The position numbers were made by a program, and so were the translations under genes. From contig JADKHM010000008.1 in assembly GCA_016721735.1 (NCBI GenBank), positions 1-64,000 on the forward strand: a stretch of 64,000 nucleotides of DNA. Reading direction: 5' to 3'. Of the stretch, positions 1 through 8,542 are shown piece after piece (position 1 is the first letter of the stretch; the number at the start of each line of letters is the position of its first letter). The DNA is from Flavobacterium sp. (lineage in GTDB: Bacteria; Bacteroidota; Bacteroidia; Flavobacteriales; Flavobacteriaceae). The notes under the pieces were generated by a model. The model worked only from the letters and a program-made list of their open reading frames with translations, was not told the origin of the DNA and did no database searches.

Positions 1-468
1 TGGTTCTTAGGTTTCTTTTGGCACAATGTATTTCGAATTCTAACTTGTTGAAAGTGATTTCTTCGTCAGTGAATCCCTTGTTCGCGAGTTAAATAAATGC
101 AAATCGTGTAGTTTATGGTAATTGATGCTCCGCAAAATACTGTCTGTTTCGAAGAATGTTGTTTGAACTTAATTGATGTAACTCCCATGTTGAACATTGT
201 CGGTAATGCTGCATTGAAATTGAAGTTCATTCCATGATTGGACTATGTCTTTGAAGTAATATAGATTTAAAGATACTTTTGGTGCTGACTGTTTCACATT
301 TAATTCTAAGCGGATGCCAGGAATTACTAATGTTACTAGACCATCTGTAATTGTTATTTCTATTTCGGTGTTTTTATTGCGTTTAGAAAGTGCACCTAGC
401 GCTTTGGTCATTTTTTTTAACTCTGTCAGAAGCTTTGATTTTCTTATTGTAAATGTGGCTTTGTTCAT
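1..468 (-). pseudogene. Degraded hypothetical protein, runs off the window edge
   Basis: An intact 99-codon frame starts at 468 and stops at 169. The same frame continues after that TAA with VQTTFFETDSILRSI, and a shifted frame then gives LANKGFTDEEITFNKLEFEI to the window edge. I read this as one longer gene with an in-frame stop near 169 and at least one frameshift near 90. I do not recognise the family. The start (residues FTIRKSKLLTELKKM) followed by beta-rich sequence faintly recalls DNA-clamp-like folds, but that is speculation. It lies at the outer edge of a decayed region. Confidence 0.5.
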
Positions 469-482
469 TGGTTTTTTATTAA

Positions 483-806
483 TTAATTTAATAGAAATAA
501 TCTAGGAGCAAAAGCTAATGCTTTTTCTTTACAATTTGGACAATAATTATTGACCGTATTTAATTTTAAATCAAAATTATTGATGGTGTTATTATCGTAA
601 TTATTTCCTTTTAGAACATCATCAGTATAGAAAAGATACTTATCTGAGTTCTTGTGTTCTAAATAATTAATATTTTCCAATTCTAATGTTACTTTATTAA
701 TTGCAGGAACTGGACAATTCGTTTGATAAATCAAATCTACCACCACTGAATCTGAAATCGTTTGAAAAACCTCACTGGCATTTTTAGATGCTATGATATT
801 TCCATT
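483..806 (-). pseudogene. Small hypothetical protein without a proper start
   Basis: The open frame runs from the stop at 807-809 to the end at 483 and contains no ATG. The only candidate start is a GTG at 744-746, giving 87 residues. The protein has a CPNCKEKALAFAPR segment near its end, a possible single CxxC metal knuckle. Upstream, an ATG in another frame soon meets a stop, which suggests the start was lost to a frameshift. No family is recognised. It lies just upstream of the broken gene at the left edge, on the same strand. Confidence 0.4.
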
Positions 807-970
807 TTAATTTGTGTATAATTTATTCAAACTGATATAACCCATGCAGTCCAAAAGGATACCTGAGATATTAACTAGTTTTAGATTTGCTCGTGTGGGT
901 TAAGGATTGCGAATTTTAGGGGATTACTTTTTAGAACTAGGTCGTTGAAAAACCAAAGTTCACTGCGCGT

Positions 971-1793
971 TTATTTCTTATCCGCACCTATGCTAAGTAT
1001 CCCTTGAAAGTTACTTGGAAGAAAGACTTTATCACTTGGATTTTTGTGATTGATTCCATTCCGTCAATAAATTTTTGAGCAATCAAAATTTGTCCTGCCG
1101 TTTGCGCATCGGTTTTTTCCTTCAATTGTGATAAATAGTTTATCTCTGCTTCAGTGATCATTTTTAAAGCGTTTGCTTGCTTCAGCTCTTATCAAAGCTG
1201 ATCTCCTTCCTCTCCGCCTTTTTGTAATTGCAAATGCTTCTCCTTCAGCTTCTGAAACTCTGGCCTTTTTGTCTCTCCGCATTCATCTCTTGAAGCATCG
1301 CATCAGCAGTATCTTTGAGTAGGTGAGTTCTTGAATTTCGACTCTTGTAAAAGTAATTCCCCACTTGGAGGCAGTTTCGGCTAGTTGCGCTGAAATTTTG
1401 ATTGAGCGTTTGTCTTTCTGAAAGAACCTGGTCGAGCGTAATTGTTCCAATGTTTGCTCGGAAGGCATTTAGTGCAATGTCTGAAATAGGAAGGAGTATA
1501 TCAACATTGTACACTGCCTTAATGGGGTCAATAATTTTCCAATACACCGAAGCATCAGCTTGAATCGTTACATTGTCTTTTGTTTGACACTGACGGGCAG
1601 GGGTATCCGTTTTTGTTCTGATAGCTCAATAAGATACCCTCTCTTATTTGCTTGTCCTTGCAAGTACCTAGATACTTTTTATTGTCTAGAAAAGGAACAA
1701 AAAGTTTAATCCTTCATTTTGTACAGAAGAAAAATTTTCCAAAACGTTCAATGATTACGCAGTGATTTTGAGGACAGTGTAGATTAATGACAT
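971..1793 (-). pseudogene. Stomatin/prohibitin-like SPFH (band 7) protein, multiply frameshifted
   Basis: Pieces in different frames line up in order with the SPFH/stomatin family. From the ATG at 1791-1793 come CVIIERFGKF, then DNVTIQADASVYWKIIDP, KAVYNVD, ANIGTITLDQVLSERQTLNQN, SKWGITFTRVEIQELTYSK and DTADAMLQEMNAERQ. The end reads ALKMITEAEINYLSQLKEK, AGQILIAQKFIDGMESITK, then KVFLPSNFQGILS and a stop at 971-973. The intact family protein scaffolds membrane microdomains and is usually encoded beside NfeD, exactly as here: the NfeD-like gene ends 4 bases upstream. At least five frame changes are needed, so this is a clear pseudogene. The order and sense of the pieces leave little doubt about the family. 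Confidence 0.85.
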
Positions 1794-1797
1794 AGTT

Positions 1798-2214
1798 TTA
1801 ATTATTTAGTTTGATGGTTAGTTTTTCGTTTGAGTAATTAATAATAGTTGCGTTGTCGCCTGCTTTACATTGTTTATTGTCCTGTTCTACAAAAAAATAG
1901 AGTTCATCTTCAATTTGAAACATCAATTTATTTTCAATCAATTGTACTTCTCCTACTTTACCAAAATGACTTTCAATTCCTGACTTAATCTTTGTTGGTG
2001 CGATAAACTTGTCGGTTAGCATGCGAATATATTTTCTAAAAATATAGTAATGCAGCGCAACCATAGCCCACCAAGAAACAAGACCAACGATAATTTGGGA
2101 CAGTATCGGAACATAAATAATATAAGCAATAAAGTAGGAGACAATAATATAAGCAATAAAGGTGGTAACTTCTGTTAGTATGAAGATTTCTACAAGCAGC
2201 AAGTTTATTGCCAA
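1798..2214 (-). CDS. NfeD-like membrane protein
   Basis: About 138 residues. Two or three hydrophobic segments fill residues 1-65 and a soluble beta-rich domain follows (GKVGEVQLIENKLMFQIED and onward), as in the OB-fold C-terminal domain of NfeD-family proteins. NfeD proteins work with SPFH/stomatin partners, and a broken stomatin gene follows 4 bases downstream, which supports the call. The start is doubtful. This frame opens with TTG at 2214 and no upstream ATG, while an ATG at 2242 lies in a different frame, so the N-terminus may be frameshifted. With its partner dead, the gene is probably decaying too. Confidence 0.6.
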   Translation of the reverse strand: MAINLLLVEIFILTEVTTFIAYIIVSYFIAYIIYVPILSQIIVGLVSWWAMVALHYYIFRKYIRMLTDKFIAPTKIKSGIESHFGKVGEVQLIENKLMFQIEDELYFFVEQDNKQCKAGDNATIINYSNEKLTIKLNN

Positions 2215-2242
2215 GTAAAATAAGTGTTTGGTTATTTTGCAT

Positions 2243-2621
2243 AATTACTTTTAAATGATTTACAAAAAATGCCCTTAATACAGTTTATTTTTAATGTTGA
2301 AAAAAACTATTCAGTAAGCTGTATTTTAAAGTGGACGAACATACAAGAGAGGAGGTAATTTGTCGAATATTCAATTTTGCAAGAAAGCGAGGATTGAGAG
2401 TACCATACTTTTCATTTTACTACAATTTGTTGTTTAGTATTGCAATGAAATTAAAGTGTTTGACAACTTAGGTCAATGATTTGTTTTATGTTATTTTATT
2501 TCGTCTTCTGCGACAATAGAGCATATTTAGCTAGGGTAAAAATAAAAATAATTGACTTTAATTGTCAAAATTATGAGTATTTTGATACGTGTAAGTTTCA
2601 ATATTAAATCAAAATCCAAAT
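2243..2621. other. AT-rich intergenic stretch with a TGAC-N7-GTCA palindrome
   Basis: No coding potential is seen in these 379 bases. At 2461-2475 lies TGACAACTTAGGTCA, closely similar to TGACAACTTGGGACA at 3970-3984 in front of the WYL regulator remnant. Both have dyad symmetry, so they may be old operator sites. Confidence 0.35.
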
Positions 2622-2968
2622 ATGAAAAGCAACATATTTGATAGATTAGTTTTAGAAAACCTTTGCTTAACAACTGACTTGAGGGCGCTCCCAAAAAGAA
2701 TATTGAAGATTTTGTTGTACTTGAAGGCTCAGTCTACAAAGAAAATTACATAGATGAAAGAAGAAAGATACTGATGTATTTCGACTACAACTTCTATTTG
2801 GATATTCTTATAGATATTGCAAAGCATAAAGACAAAGAAGAGTTAATTTTTTCGGATATCATAACTGGAAATTTCATTCAAATTGGTGATAAATGTTATT
2901 GTAGTAGAGGTTTTGTTGTAAGCAATAAAAAAATATTGTTTGGCTATGAACAGAATCAGAAAGTATAG
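2622..2968 (+). pseudogene. Hypothetical protein, one frameshift
   Basis: The ATG at 2622 opens MKSNIFDRLVLENLCLTTDL, which then runs into a stop in its own frame. A frame change near 2683 gives APKKNIEDFVVLEGS and continues without a break through LMYFDYNFYLDILIDIAK to the stop at 2968. The whole product would be about 115 residues. It is acidic and has no membrane segment. I do not recognise the family. It stands alone between two longer AT-rich spacers. Confidence 0.45.
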
Positions 2969-3111
2969 CTGCATACTTTATAGACAATCTTTTTTATTTT
3001 ATAATTAGCAATTACATTTTGAGAGTAAGGTCCAATTTTGTTCGCTATTAACAGTAATTAGTATTTCTCAACTAAATAAATATCACTCCAAATAACTGAT
3101 GATTGAAATAA

Positions 3112-3146
3112 CTCATAAAAATAGGCACCCCGATAGAAGTGCCTAT
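3112..3146 (-). terminator. Terminator of the frameshifted lipoprotein gene
   Basis: ATAGGCAC (3121-3128) pairs with GTGCCTAT (3139-3146) around a 10-base loop. On the minus strand a T-run follows (AAAAA on the plus strand just left of the stem). It lies about 40 bases after the original stop of the lipoprotein gene. Confidence 0.7.
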
Positions 3147-3183
3147 AATAACCCAGATTTTTTTACTTATTTGATTGATGTAT

Positions 3184-3923
3184 TTAATGTTTCATTCCGT
3201 CTTGTCCTTTTACATACTTAACGTAAAATTTGTCGGGTGAATTATCATTGAAGTAATAATTTTTGGTCATTGTTTTTTGCCCGCAGTATTCACCTGTCTT
3301 TGAATAAACTGCTTCGCTTTCAGGATAATTAGTGATTTCTGATATGAAGAAGGAATTGTCAAACTTAGTTAACTTATCTGGTGACTCGAAGTACTATAAA
3401 GTAAGTTATTGATAGAATACTCCATTACATATTTAGAAGATTTAGAGGGGATAATTATTATTTTTTCTTCATTATATGACACAGAATGCCCTGATGAATA
3501 GGACAAGCCTGCTCCGTTTGTAACAGCAATTTTATTGGTCTGTAATAAATCAAAATAGTTAAATCCAGTTATAGTTTTACAAGCCGTAATCCCAGACGAG
3601 GTAATTGCTGCTGAATTGGAAGAATTAGAAAAAACTCTATTTTTATAATAGTTGTTTGCGACACCATTTAATACAAAGAAACTTTCTTCTAAGTTTAGAT
3701 AAAGGTTTTTATCTGACTTATTGTAAATATTAAATCCAATGTTTCCACCTTCTTGCCAAAGATTATATGAAACGACGCAGTTCTCATCTTCAAAAACCAG
3801 GAGATTCCCCTTTTTGACAAGGTTTTCGGAAGGATTAGCTTTATAGATTTGGTAATAATTTGAAGTTACATTACATGACGTTAGTAAAGTAACAAATGCG
3901 GCAATAAATAATAATTTCTTCAT
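3184..3923 (-). pseudogene. Lipoprotein of unknown function, frameshifted near its C-terminus
   Basis: The best start is the ATG at 3923, which places the signal peptide MKKLLFIAAFVTLLTSC at the N-terminus with a lipobox cysteine at residue 17. The frame stops early at 3369. A frame change near 3390 restores ESPDKLTKFDNSFFISEIT, then EYCGQKTMTKNYYFNDN, and a natural end at 3184-3186, followed by a hairpin terminator. The intact protein would be about 246 residues, anchored in a membrane facing the periplasm. No family is recognised. One indel separates the two halves, so a recent mutation or a sequencing error are both possible. Confidence 0.6.
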
Positions 3924-4038
3924 TTGATATGTTTTTAGATTAATTAGGAACAAACAACCTGATTATTTTTGACAACTTGGGACAACGCCTTGCTAATGTG
4001 ATATATATTGACCTAATTTGTCTTTAAAATTCACAAGG

Positions 4039-4916
4039 ATGCTTAATCAACATAAAATACTGAGAGTGCTTCAGCTCATTTCATTGCTTCAAAAAGAACC
4101 TGCAAAATCCATCAGGTTTATGTCAGGTTTTATCGAAAGCACAGAACGCACCGTCTATAGATACTTGGATTTGATTAAAGAATTGGGGTTTGAATTGGAA
4201 CGTGACCAAAACAAACGCTACCACATAAAAGGTGGACTATATGATGAAGCTGAATCGTTTACGAGTGAAGAGGTAACATTACTTAAAGAATTGCTTTTGA
4301 GTTCAGCAAAACAAAGCAAACTTAAAGATGCGGTGTTGAAGAAAATTTACTTCAAGTCCGAAATTGCAGTTCATGGTAAGCATATCTTAAATGCGCATTT
4401 GGGAAGATTGTTCAAAAATTAAGTTTGGCAAATCCAACAGGAAAACAAAGTAATCTTGAAAAGTTATCATTCGGTAAATTCTCAAAAATTGATGACCGTT
4501 TGGTGAGCCCATTGCGTTTACAGACAACTACACATCGATTTGTGCCTTTGAAGAAGCCACACAGAAAAACAAATATTTCAACGTAGAACGAATCACTGAT
4601 GTTGAACCACTAGAGACCAAACAAGAATTTAAGAGCTTGCATAAATTAGACCCAATAGACGTATTTGGTTTTTCGGAATGGAATGGAGAAAAATTTGACA
4701 TTCAACTTAGGTTATCACTCAGGCGTATGTCATTTTAAAAAAGAATATCCTTTGGTTATTCCATTTATCAAATTAGAACCTAACAAGGCATCTATCTATT
4801 GTCTTGTTCGATTAACAATCCAAAGCCTATATCCCGTTTTATTCTTAGGACTGTCAAATGAAGTTGATATTTTAGGTTCAAAAGAGTTTCTGAATTATTT
4901 TTCTAAGACACATTAA
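4039..4916 (+). pseudogene. WYL-domain (YafY-type) transcriptional regulator, frameshifted
   Basis: The ATG at 4039 opens MLNQHKILRVLQLISLLQ with a winged helix-turn-helix (ESTERTVYRYLDLIKELGF), intact to 4422. Further pieces of the same family follow in other frames: IQQENKVILKSYHSVNSQK, EPIAFTDNYTSICAFEE, NVERITDVEPLETKQEFKSL, DPIDVFGFSEWNGEKFDI and ILGSKEFLNYFSKTH. Together they cover the WYL sensor domain and the C-terminal extension of a roughly 300-residue regulator. At least three frame changes are needed. The 128-residue DNA-binding part could still be made. A dyad TGACAACTTGGGACA at 3970-3984 lies upstream and may have been its operator. Confidence 0.8.
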
Positions 4917-5208
4917 AACAATAAAATTTTGTGTCATGATACCTACGGCATTTTATCTACAAGATTTTGTAAAAACTCTAGTATTTGGTTTGAGAACAAG
5001 TCTATAGAATTTGTGCGGATTATAAATCAGCTGTAGAGATGAAACCTTTATCATAGAAAGGTTGAATCAAAAAAATATCCCTGAACATTAAATCCCAATA
5101 AATCATACAAAATCATGAATACTGCTTAGGTAGATTTTGACTTTAGCAATGAGATATGCTTGTTTTTTGTTTTCAAGAGCTTTTGAATTCTATTTTTTAT
5201 GACGTACG

Positions 5209-5257
5209 GTATACTTGAAGTATACCTAAGTATACCTAAAGTATACTTCAAGAATAC
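5209..5257. promoter_or_regulatory. Palindromic cluster of TATAC repeats
   Basis: Within 49 bases the motif GTATAC or a one-base variant occurs five times. The left arm GTATACTTGAAGTATAC (5209-5225) is a perfect odd-centred palindrome. The right arm (5241-5257) is its inverted copy with one mismatch, and two further copies lie between. This looks like a multi-site operator or a hairpin. No gene starts close by on either strand. Confidence 0.5.
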
Positions 5258-5282
5258 TTATGGTTAATCCATATTTTTTACC

Positions 5283-5502
5283 CTAATTCTGTTTAAATAA
5301 TATTGCTCCTAAAAAAGCTATAAAACCAATTGCGTTATATGTTTTTGCTGTTGAATTGTAAAAATTGATTTCCTTCAAAAATTGTTTAGAATTGTCTAAA
5401 TCTGGTTGTGTTTTTTCTTTATACGTAAAATTATTTCCATTAGCTTATTTGTTTTTGTTCACTAGAATTATTTATAATGCCACCTAAATGATATGTAACC
5501 AT
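5283..5502 (-). pseudogene. Small membrane protein, frameshifted
   Basis: The ATG at 5500-5502 gives MVTYHLGGIINNSSEQKQIS and stops. One base shift later the frame reads ANGNNFTYKEKTQPDLDNSK, QFLKEINFYNSTAKTYNAIG and FIAFLGAILFKQN to a stop at 5283-5285. The full product would be about 72 residues with one C-terminal transmembrane segment. No family is recognised. It fits the general decay of this stretch. Confidence 0.45.
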
Positions 5503-5547
5503 TTTCTCACTTTACAATTGAATCTTTATAATCATACGTTTCGTCTC

Positions 5548-5739
5548 TTAATCTATCAATTCTTCTATCTGATCTTTTGCTTTATTCAAGTATTCATTTT
5601 CAATTGACATGTCAATTCTACTGCCTAGCCATTCAGAAAGACTTAATCCTGATTTTGTTGCTAATTCAGTATATAGTTTCTTTTGATTTGCGGTTACTTT
5701 TGCACATACATTGTAATTTCTAAATTGTTCTTTTTCCAT
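5548..5739 (-). CDS. Small ribbon-helix-helix-like protein
   Basis: 63 residues. The pattern of a short charged start, a beta-like stretch (NVCAKVTANQKKLYTEL) and two amphipathic helices (KSGLSLSEWLGSRIDMS) resembles the Arc/MetJ or MobC-type ribbon-helix-helix DNA-binding fold. That is inference from pattern only. It is transcribed divergently from the MerR-like remnant, and the two share a palindromic promoter region. A TAGATTTG -7 box lies at 5770-5777. A role as element-borne repressor or accessory protein is plausible given the recombinase nearby. Confidence 0.5.
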   Translation of the reverse strand: MEKEQFRNYNVCAKVTANQKKLYTELATKSGLSLSEWLGSRIDMSIENEYLNKAKDQIEELID

Positions 5740-5769
5740 GATAATTTATTTTTTAGGATTAATAGTTAA

Positions 5770-5817
5770 CAAATCTAACAAAAAGTTTGTATAGTTACAA
5801 ACTTTTATGTAAATTTG
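5770..5817. promoter_or_regulatory. Divergent promoters sharing a palindromic operator
   Basis: A perfect palindrome, AAAAGTTTGTA / TACAAACTTTT with a TAGT centre, occupies 5781-5806. Leftward, TAGATTTG (minus strand, 5770-5777) is a -7 box. Rightward, TAAATTTG (5810-5817) is another. The TTTG half-sites inside the palindrome lie 20 bases from each box and serve as both -33 elements, so a dimer bound there would block both promoters. Confidence 0.65.
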
Positions 5818-5832
5818 AAAAAATATGTTTTT

Positions 5833-6742
5833 ATGATTTCTGGAAAGAGTTTTGAAAATAATCCAACCACCGCTGATTCATTGCAGAATTTGCTCAGAGA
5901 ACGTGTTTTTCTGAAAACAGAAATCGACATCGTTTATTCGGATTTGGTAAATTGGTGGGGCATCTAATTTGTCTATAGGAGGAGATTCTGAAAGGGTGAT
6001 TGGAAGAAATTAAACTATATCGAATATACCTGGGTTAAAATCATACAGGAGTTAAGGCAATATGGGTTTACTTATGATGAAATACTCACCTATAAAACCG
6101 AACTATTTAGGCAATTCACCGGAGAGCAAATTATTGAGGCAAGTAAAATTGACAGCAAGAAAGTAGAACAAGAATTAGGCGTTGAAACTCTTGAGAAATT
6201 AAATTCTATTTCCGAAGCAATTCCATGAGGAAAATGTGAACATTGGGATTAGTATGTTTGAAAACATTATAGCATGTGCAATAATAAATGGTGGTAAATG
6301 GTCTTTTCTTTTTTAAAAAAATACCTGGATTTTCGTGCCTATTTCGACAGAAGTATTTAGAGGTTTTGAATTAAAAGATAAGTCTGAAAATCCTATGGAA
6401 TTATTGTCAAAAACTTTTCTAAGTGTTTCTCTAAGTGACATTGTATCTAATTTCTTAGTTGATGGTGGAAATTTTTATCATGAAAGAACCGTCTCTGTAT
6501 TGACTAAAAATGAGCATAAATTATTGAAACATATAAGAGGGGCGTACAACGATATAAAAAGTGTCAAAATAAGGTTTAAAAATAGTGAAATGGAGATGAT
6601 TGAAGTTACGACTTTAAAAAAAGTAAAACTGGAAAGTAGACTTCTAGAGCATATCAAGAAAGGAGATTATCAAACTATTTCTGTTGATACTGTAGATGGT
6701 AAAATTGTTAATTTTGAGAATACGCAAAAAATAAAATTATAG
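5833..6742 (+). pseudogene. MerR-like regulator with C-terminal domain, broken
   Basis: The frame from the ATG at 5833 (MISGKSFENNPTTADSLQNL) stops after about 44 codons. Later pieces read WKKLNYIEYTWVKIIQELRQ, YGFTYDEILTYKTELFRQF, then in another frame ENVNIGISMFENIIACAIIN and GGKWSFLF. A TAA near 6314 is followed in the same frame by TEVFRGFELKDKSENPMELL, open to 6742. The middle pieces resemble a MerR-type HTH with its following helix, but I am not certain. Two frameshifts and a stop make it non-functional. It was expressed from the palindromic divergent promoter and sits upstream of the recombinase gene. Confidence 0.55.
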
Positions 6743-6816
6743 ATACTGAACAAATCAGATCATAGGTTTCATAGTAAGCTTATCGGATACGCCGAAAGTT
6801 AAGCACATTACATAAA

Positions 6817-6960
6817 ATGGTAAATTTTGAAAAATATAAAAAGATTTTAAGTAAAAAAAATCCAGAACTGACGGATGAGCAAATTGAAAAAATTTTGGAG
6901 TTTATAGTATTAGTTGCTAAACAAACAGTTAGTAATTATAAAAATTCGGTTAAATTATGA
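6817..6960 (+). CDS. 47-residue protein coupled to the recombinase
   Basis: A small frame starts at the ATG at 6817 (MVNFEKYKKILSKKNPELTD) and ends at 6958-6960. Its stop overlaps the start of the recombinase gene in an ATGA arrangement, typical of translational coupling. The product is lysine-rich, predicted helical, and soluble. The sequence ELTDEQIEKILEF looks like a short helical partner protein. Function unknown; the overlap implies joint expression with the recombinase. Confidence 0.55.
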   Translation: MVNFEKYKKILSKKNPELTDEQIEKILEFIVLVAKQTVSNYKNSVKL

Positions 6961-8542
6961 AGAAAGCGGTAATTATGTGCAGGGTCAGTAGCGATGAGCA
7001 AGCTAAAGGATATAGCTTAGATGTCCAGCTTGAGCAACTTACCAGGTATTGCAATAGAAATAATATTTCAATAGTTAAGCAGTATAGGGAAGACCATTCT
7101 GCCAAAAACTTTAATAGGCCAGAATTTCAGAATTTTTTACAGTTTGTAAAAAAGAATAAAGGGGAAGTTGATTTGCTACTGATTACCTCATGGGACAGAT
7201 TTTCCCGAAACTTAACTGATTCTTTGGTTATGTTAAGAACCTTAGAAAAGTACGGTGTAAAAGTGCAAGCCATTGAGCAACCTATCGACATGAGTATTCC
7301 GGAAAATAAAGCCATGCTGGCTATTTTCCTCGCGATTCCGGAAATTGATAATGATAGAAGGTCGATTAAAATTAAAGGTGGAATCAGAGGCTCATTAAAA
7401 GCAGGTCGATGGTGTAGAATAGCGCCTATAGGGTATAAAAATTTAAGAGACCAAAATAATAAGCCGATAATTGTTCCATCTCCTATTGCACATCATATTA
7501 CATATATTTTTGAACAGATAGCTGTAGGTAAATTGCAAAGTGAATTAAGAACCGAAATTTATAACAAAGGAATTAAGATAAGTAGAAGTAATTTTTCGAA
7601 ATTGTTGCGGAATCCAATGTATATGGGGAAGATTATTGTGCCCAAAAGCGAAGACGAACCCATGATGATTATTGATGGAATTCACGATGCACAATATCTG
7701 AAAATCTCTATTTTGAGGTGCAAAAAATACTGTCTAACAATCATAAAATTAGAAAATTACCGGTTTATAAATCATTAAGAGAGGAATTGCCTTTAAGAGG
7801 AATGCTTTCGTGCTCACATTGTGGTGAAAAATTAACCGGAAGTCGCTCCAAAAATGCTACTGGAAATCATTATTTCTATTATCATTGTAATTATTGCGCC
7901 AAAGAACGATATCCTGTGGATTTGGTAAATAAAACATTTGAAAGTATCCTAGATGATTTTACTTTCTCTATCGATGCCAAAGAAATGTATCAGTCGGTAG
8001 TGAAAGACTTATTATCTGTAGATGCTAAAGATTCGAAATTAAAACACGAACAGTTAGTCAAAAGTCTAAACGATACCAATTCTCGTATTGAAAAATTGCA
8101 GGATTTATTCGTTGATAGTAAAATCGATCATAAGCAGTATAGTGATACCATGACGCGTTACAACGCCCTAAAATTTAGTTTGATTGACGAAATAGAGAAG
8201 ACCAAAAAGATGGACGGAGATTTTTTGTCTTGGTTAAAAAATGGAGTGGATGCCTTTTCAAATCTAAAAGGACACTATGCTAATTCAGCAGTCAGGGGAA
8301 AACAACAACTAATTAGTTCGATATTCCCTGAAAAATTTGAATTTGATGGAAAAAAATGTCGAACTACTAGAATCAACGATGTTTTGAGATGTATCTTGTT
8401 GATTGATAGAGATTTACAAAATAAAAAAAGTGGACAATTATCGAAAAAAATCGAGTTGTCCACTTTAGTGGAGTCGGGGAGAGTCGAACTCCCGTCCAAA
8501 CAAGCAACTAAAGAGCTTTCTACGCGTTTATTCCCTGTTTGA
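6957..8542 (+). pseudogene. Large serine recombinase, frameshifted, ending inside ssrA
   Basis: The first frame (6957-7778) has the serine resolvase domain: MCRVSSDEQAKGYSLDVQ with the catalytic serine in RVSS, then LLLITSWDRFSRNLTDSL and EIDNDRRSIK. The recombinase domain follows with RNPMYMGKIIVPKSE. A single frame change near 7695 continues as ISENLYFEVQKILSNN and then the zinc-ribbon domain (LSCSHCGEKL, HCNYCAKERYP) and a coiled coil. The family catalyses site-specific integration and excision of mobile elements. The last about 24 codons (VESGRVELPSKQATKELSTR and on) are antisense to the 3' end of tmRNA. As read, the enzyme is split and probably dead unless the indel is an error. Confidence 0.85.
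8421..8466 (-). terminator. Terminator of ssrA, inside the recombinase reading frame
   Basis: AAAGTGGACAA (8427-8437) pairs with TTGTCCACTTT (8456-8466). On the minus strand this hairpin follows the tmRNA 3' end directly and is followed by a T-run (A-run at 8423-8429 on plus). The antisense of the whole signal is read as codons by the recombinase gene. Confidence 0.85.

Noticed and set aside
1..8468. A second attachment site (copy of the ssrA 3' end) within the island
   Set aside because: I found no copy of the GGGAGTTCGACTCTCCC segment to the left; if it exists, it lies outside the window or is degraded.
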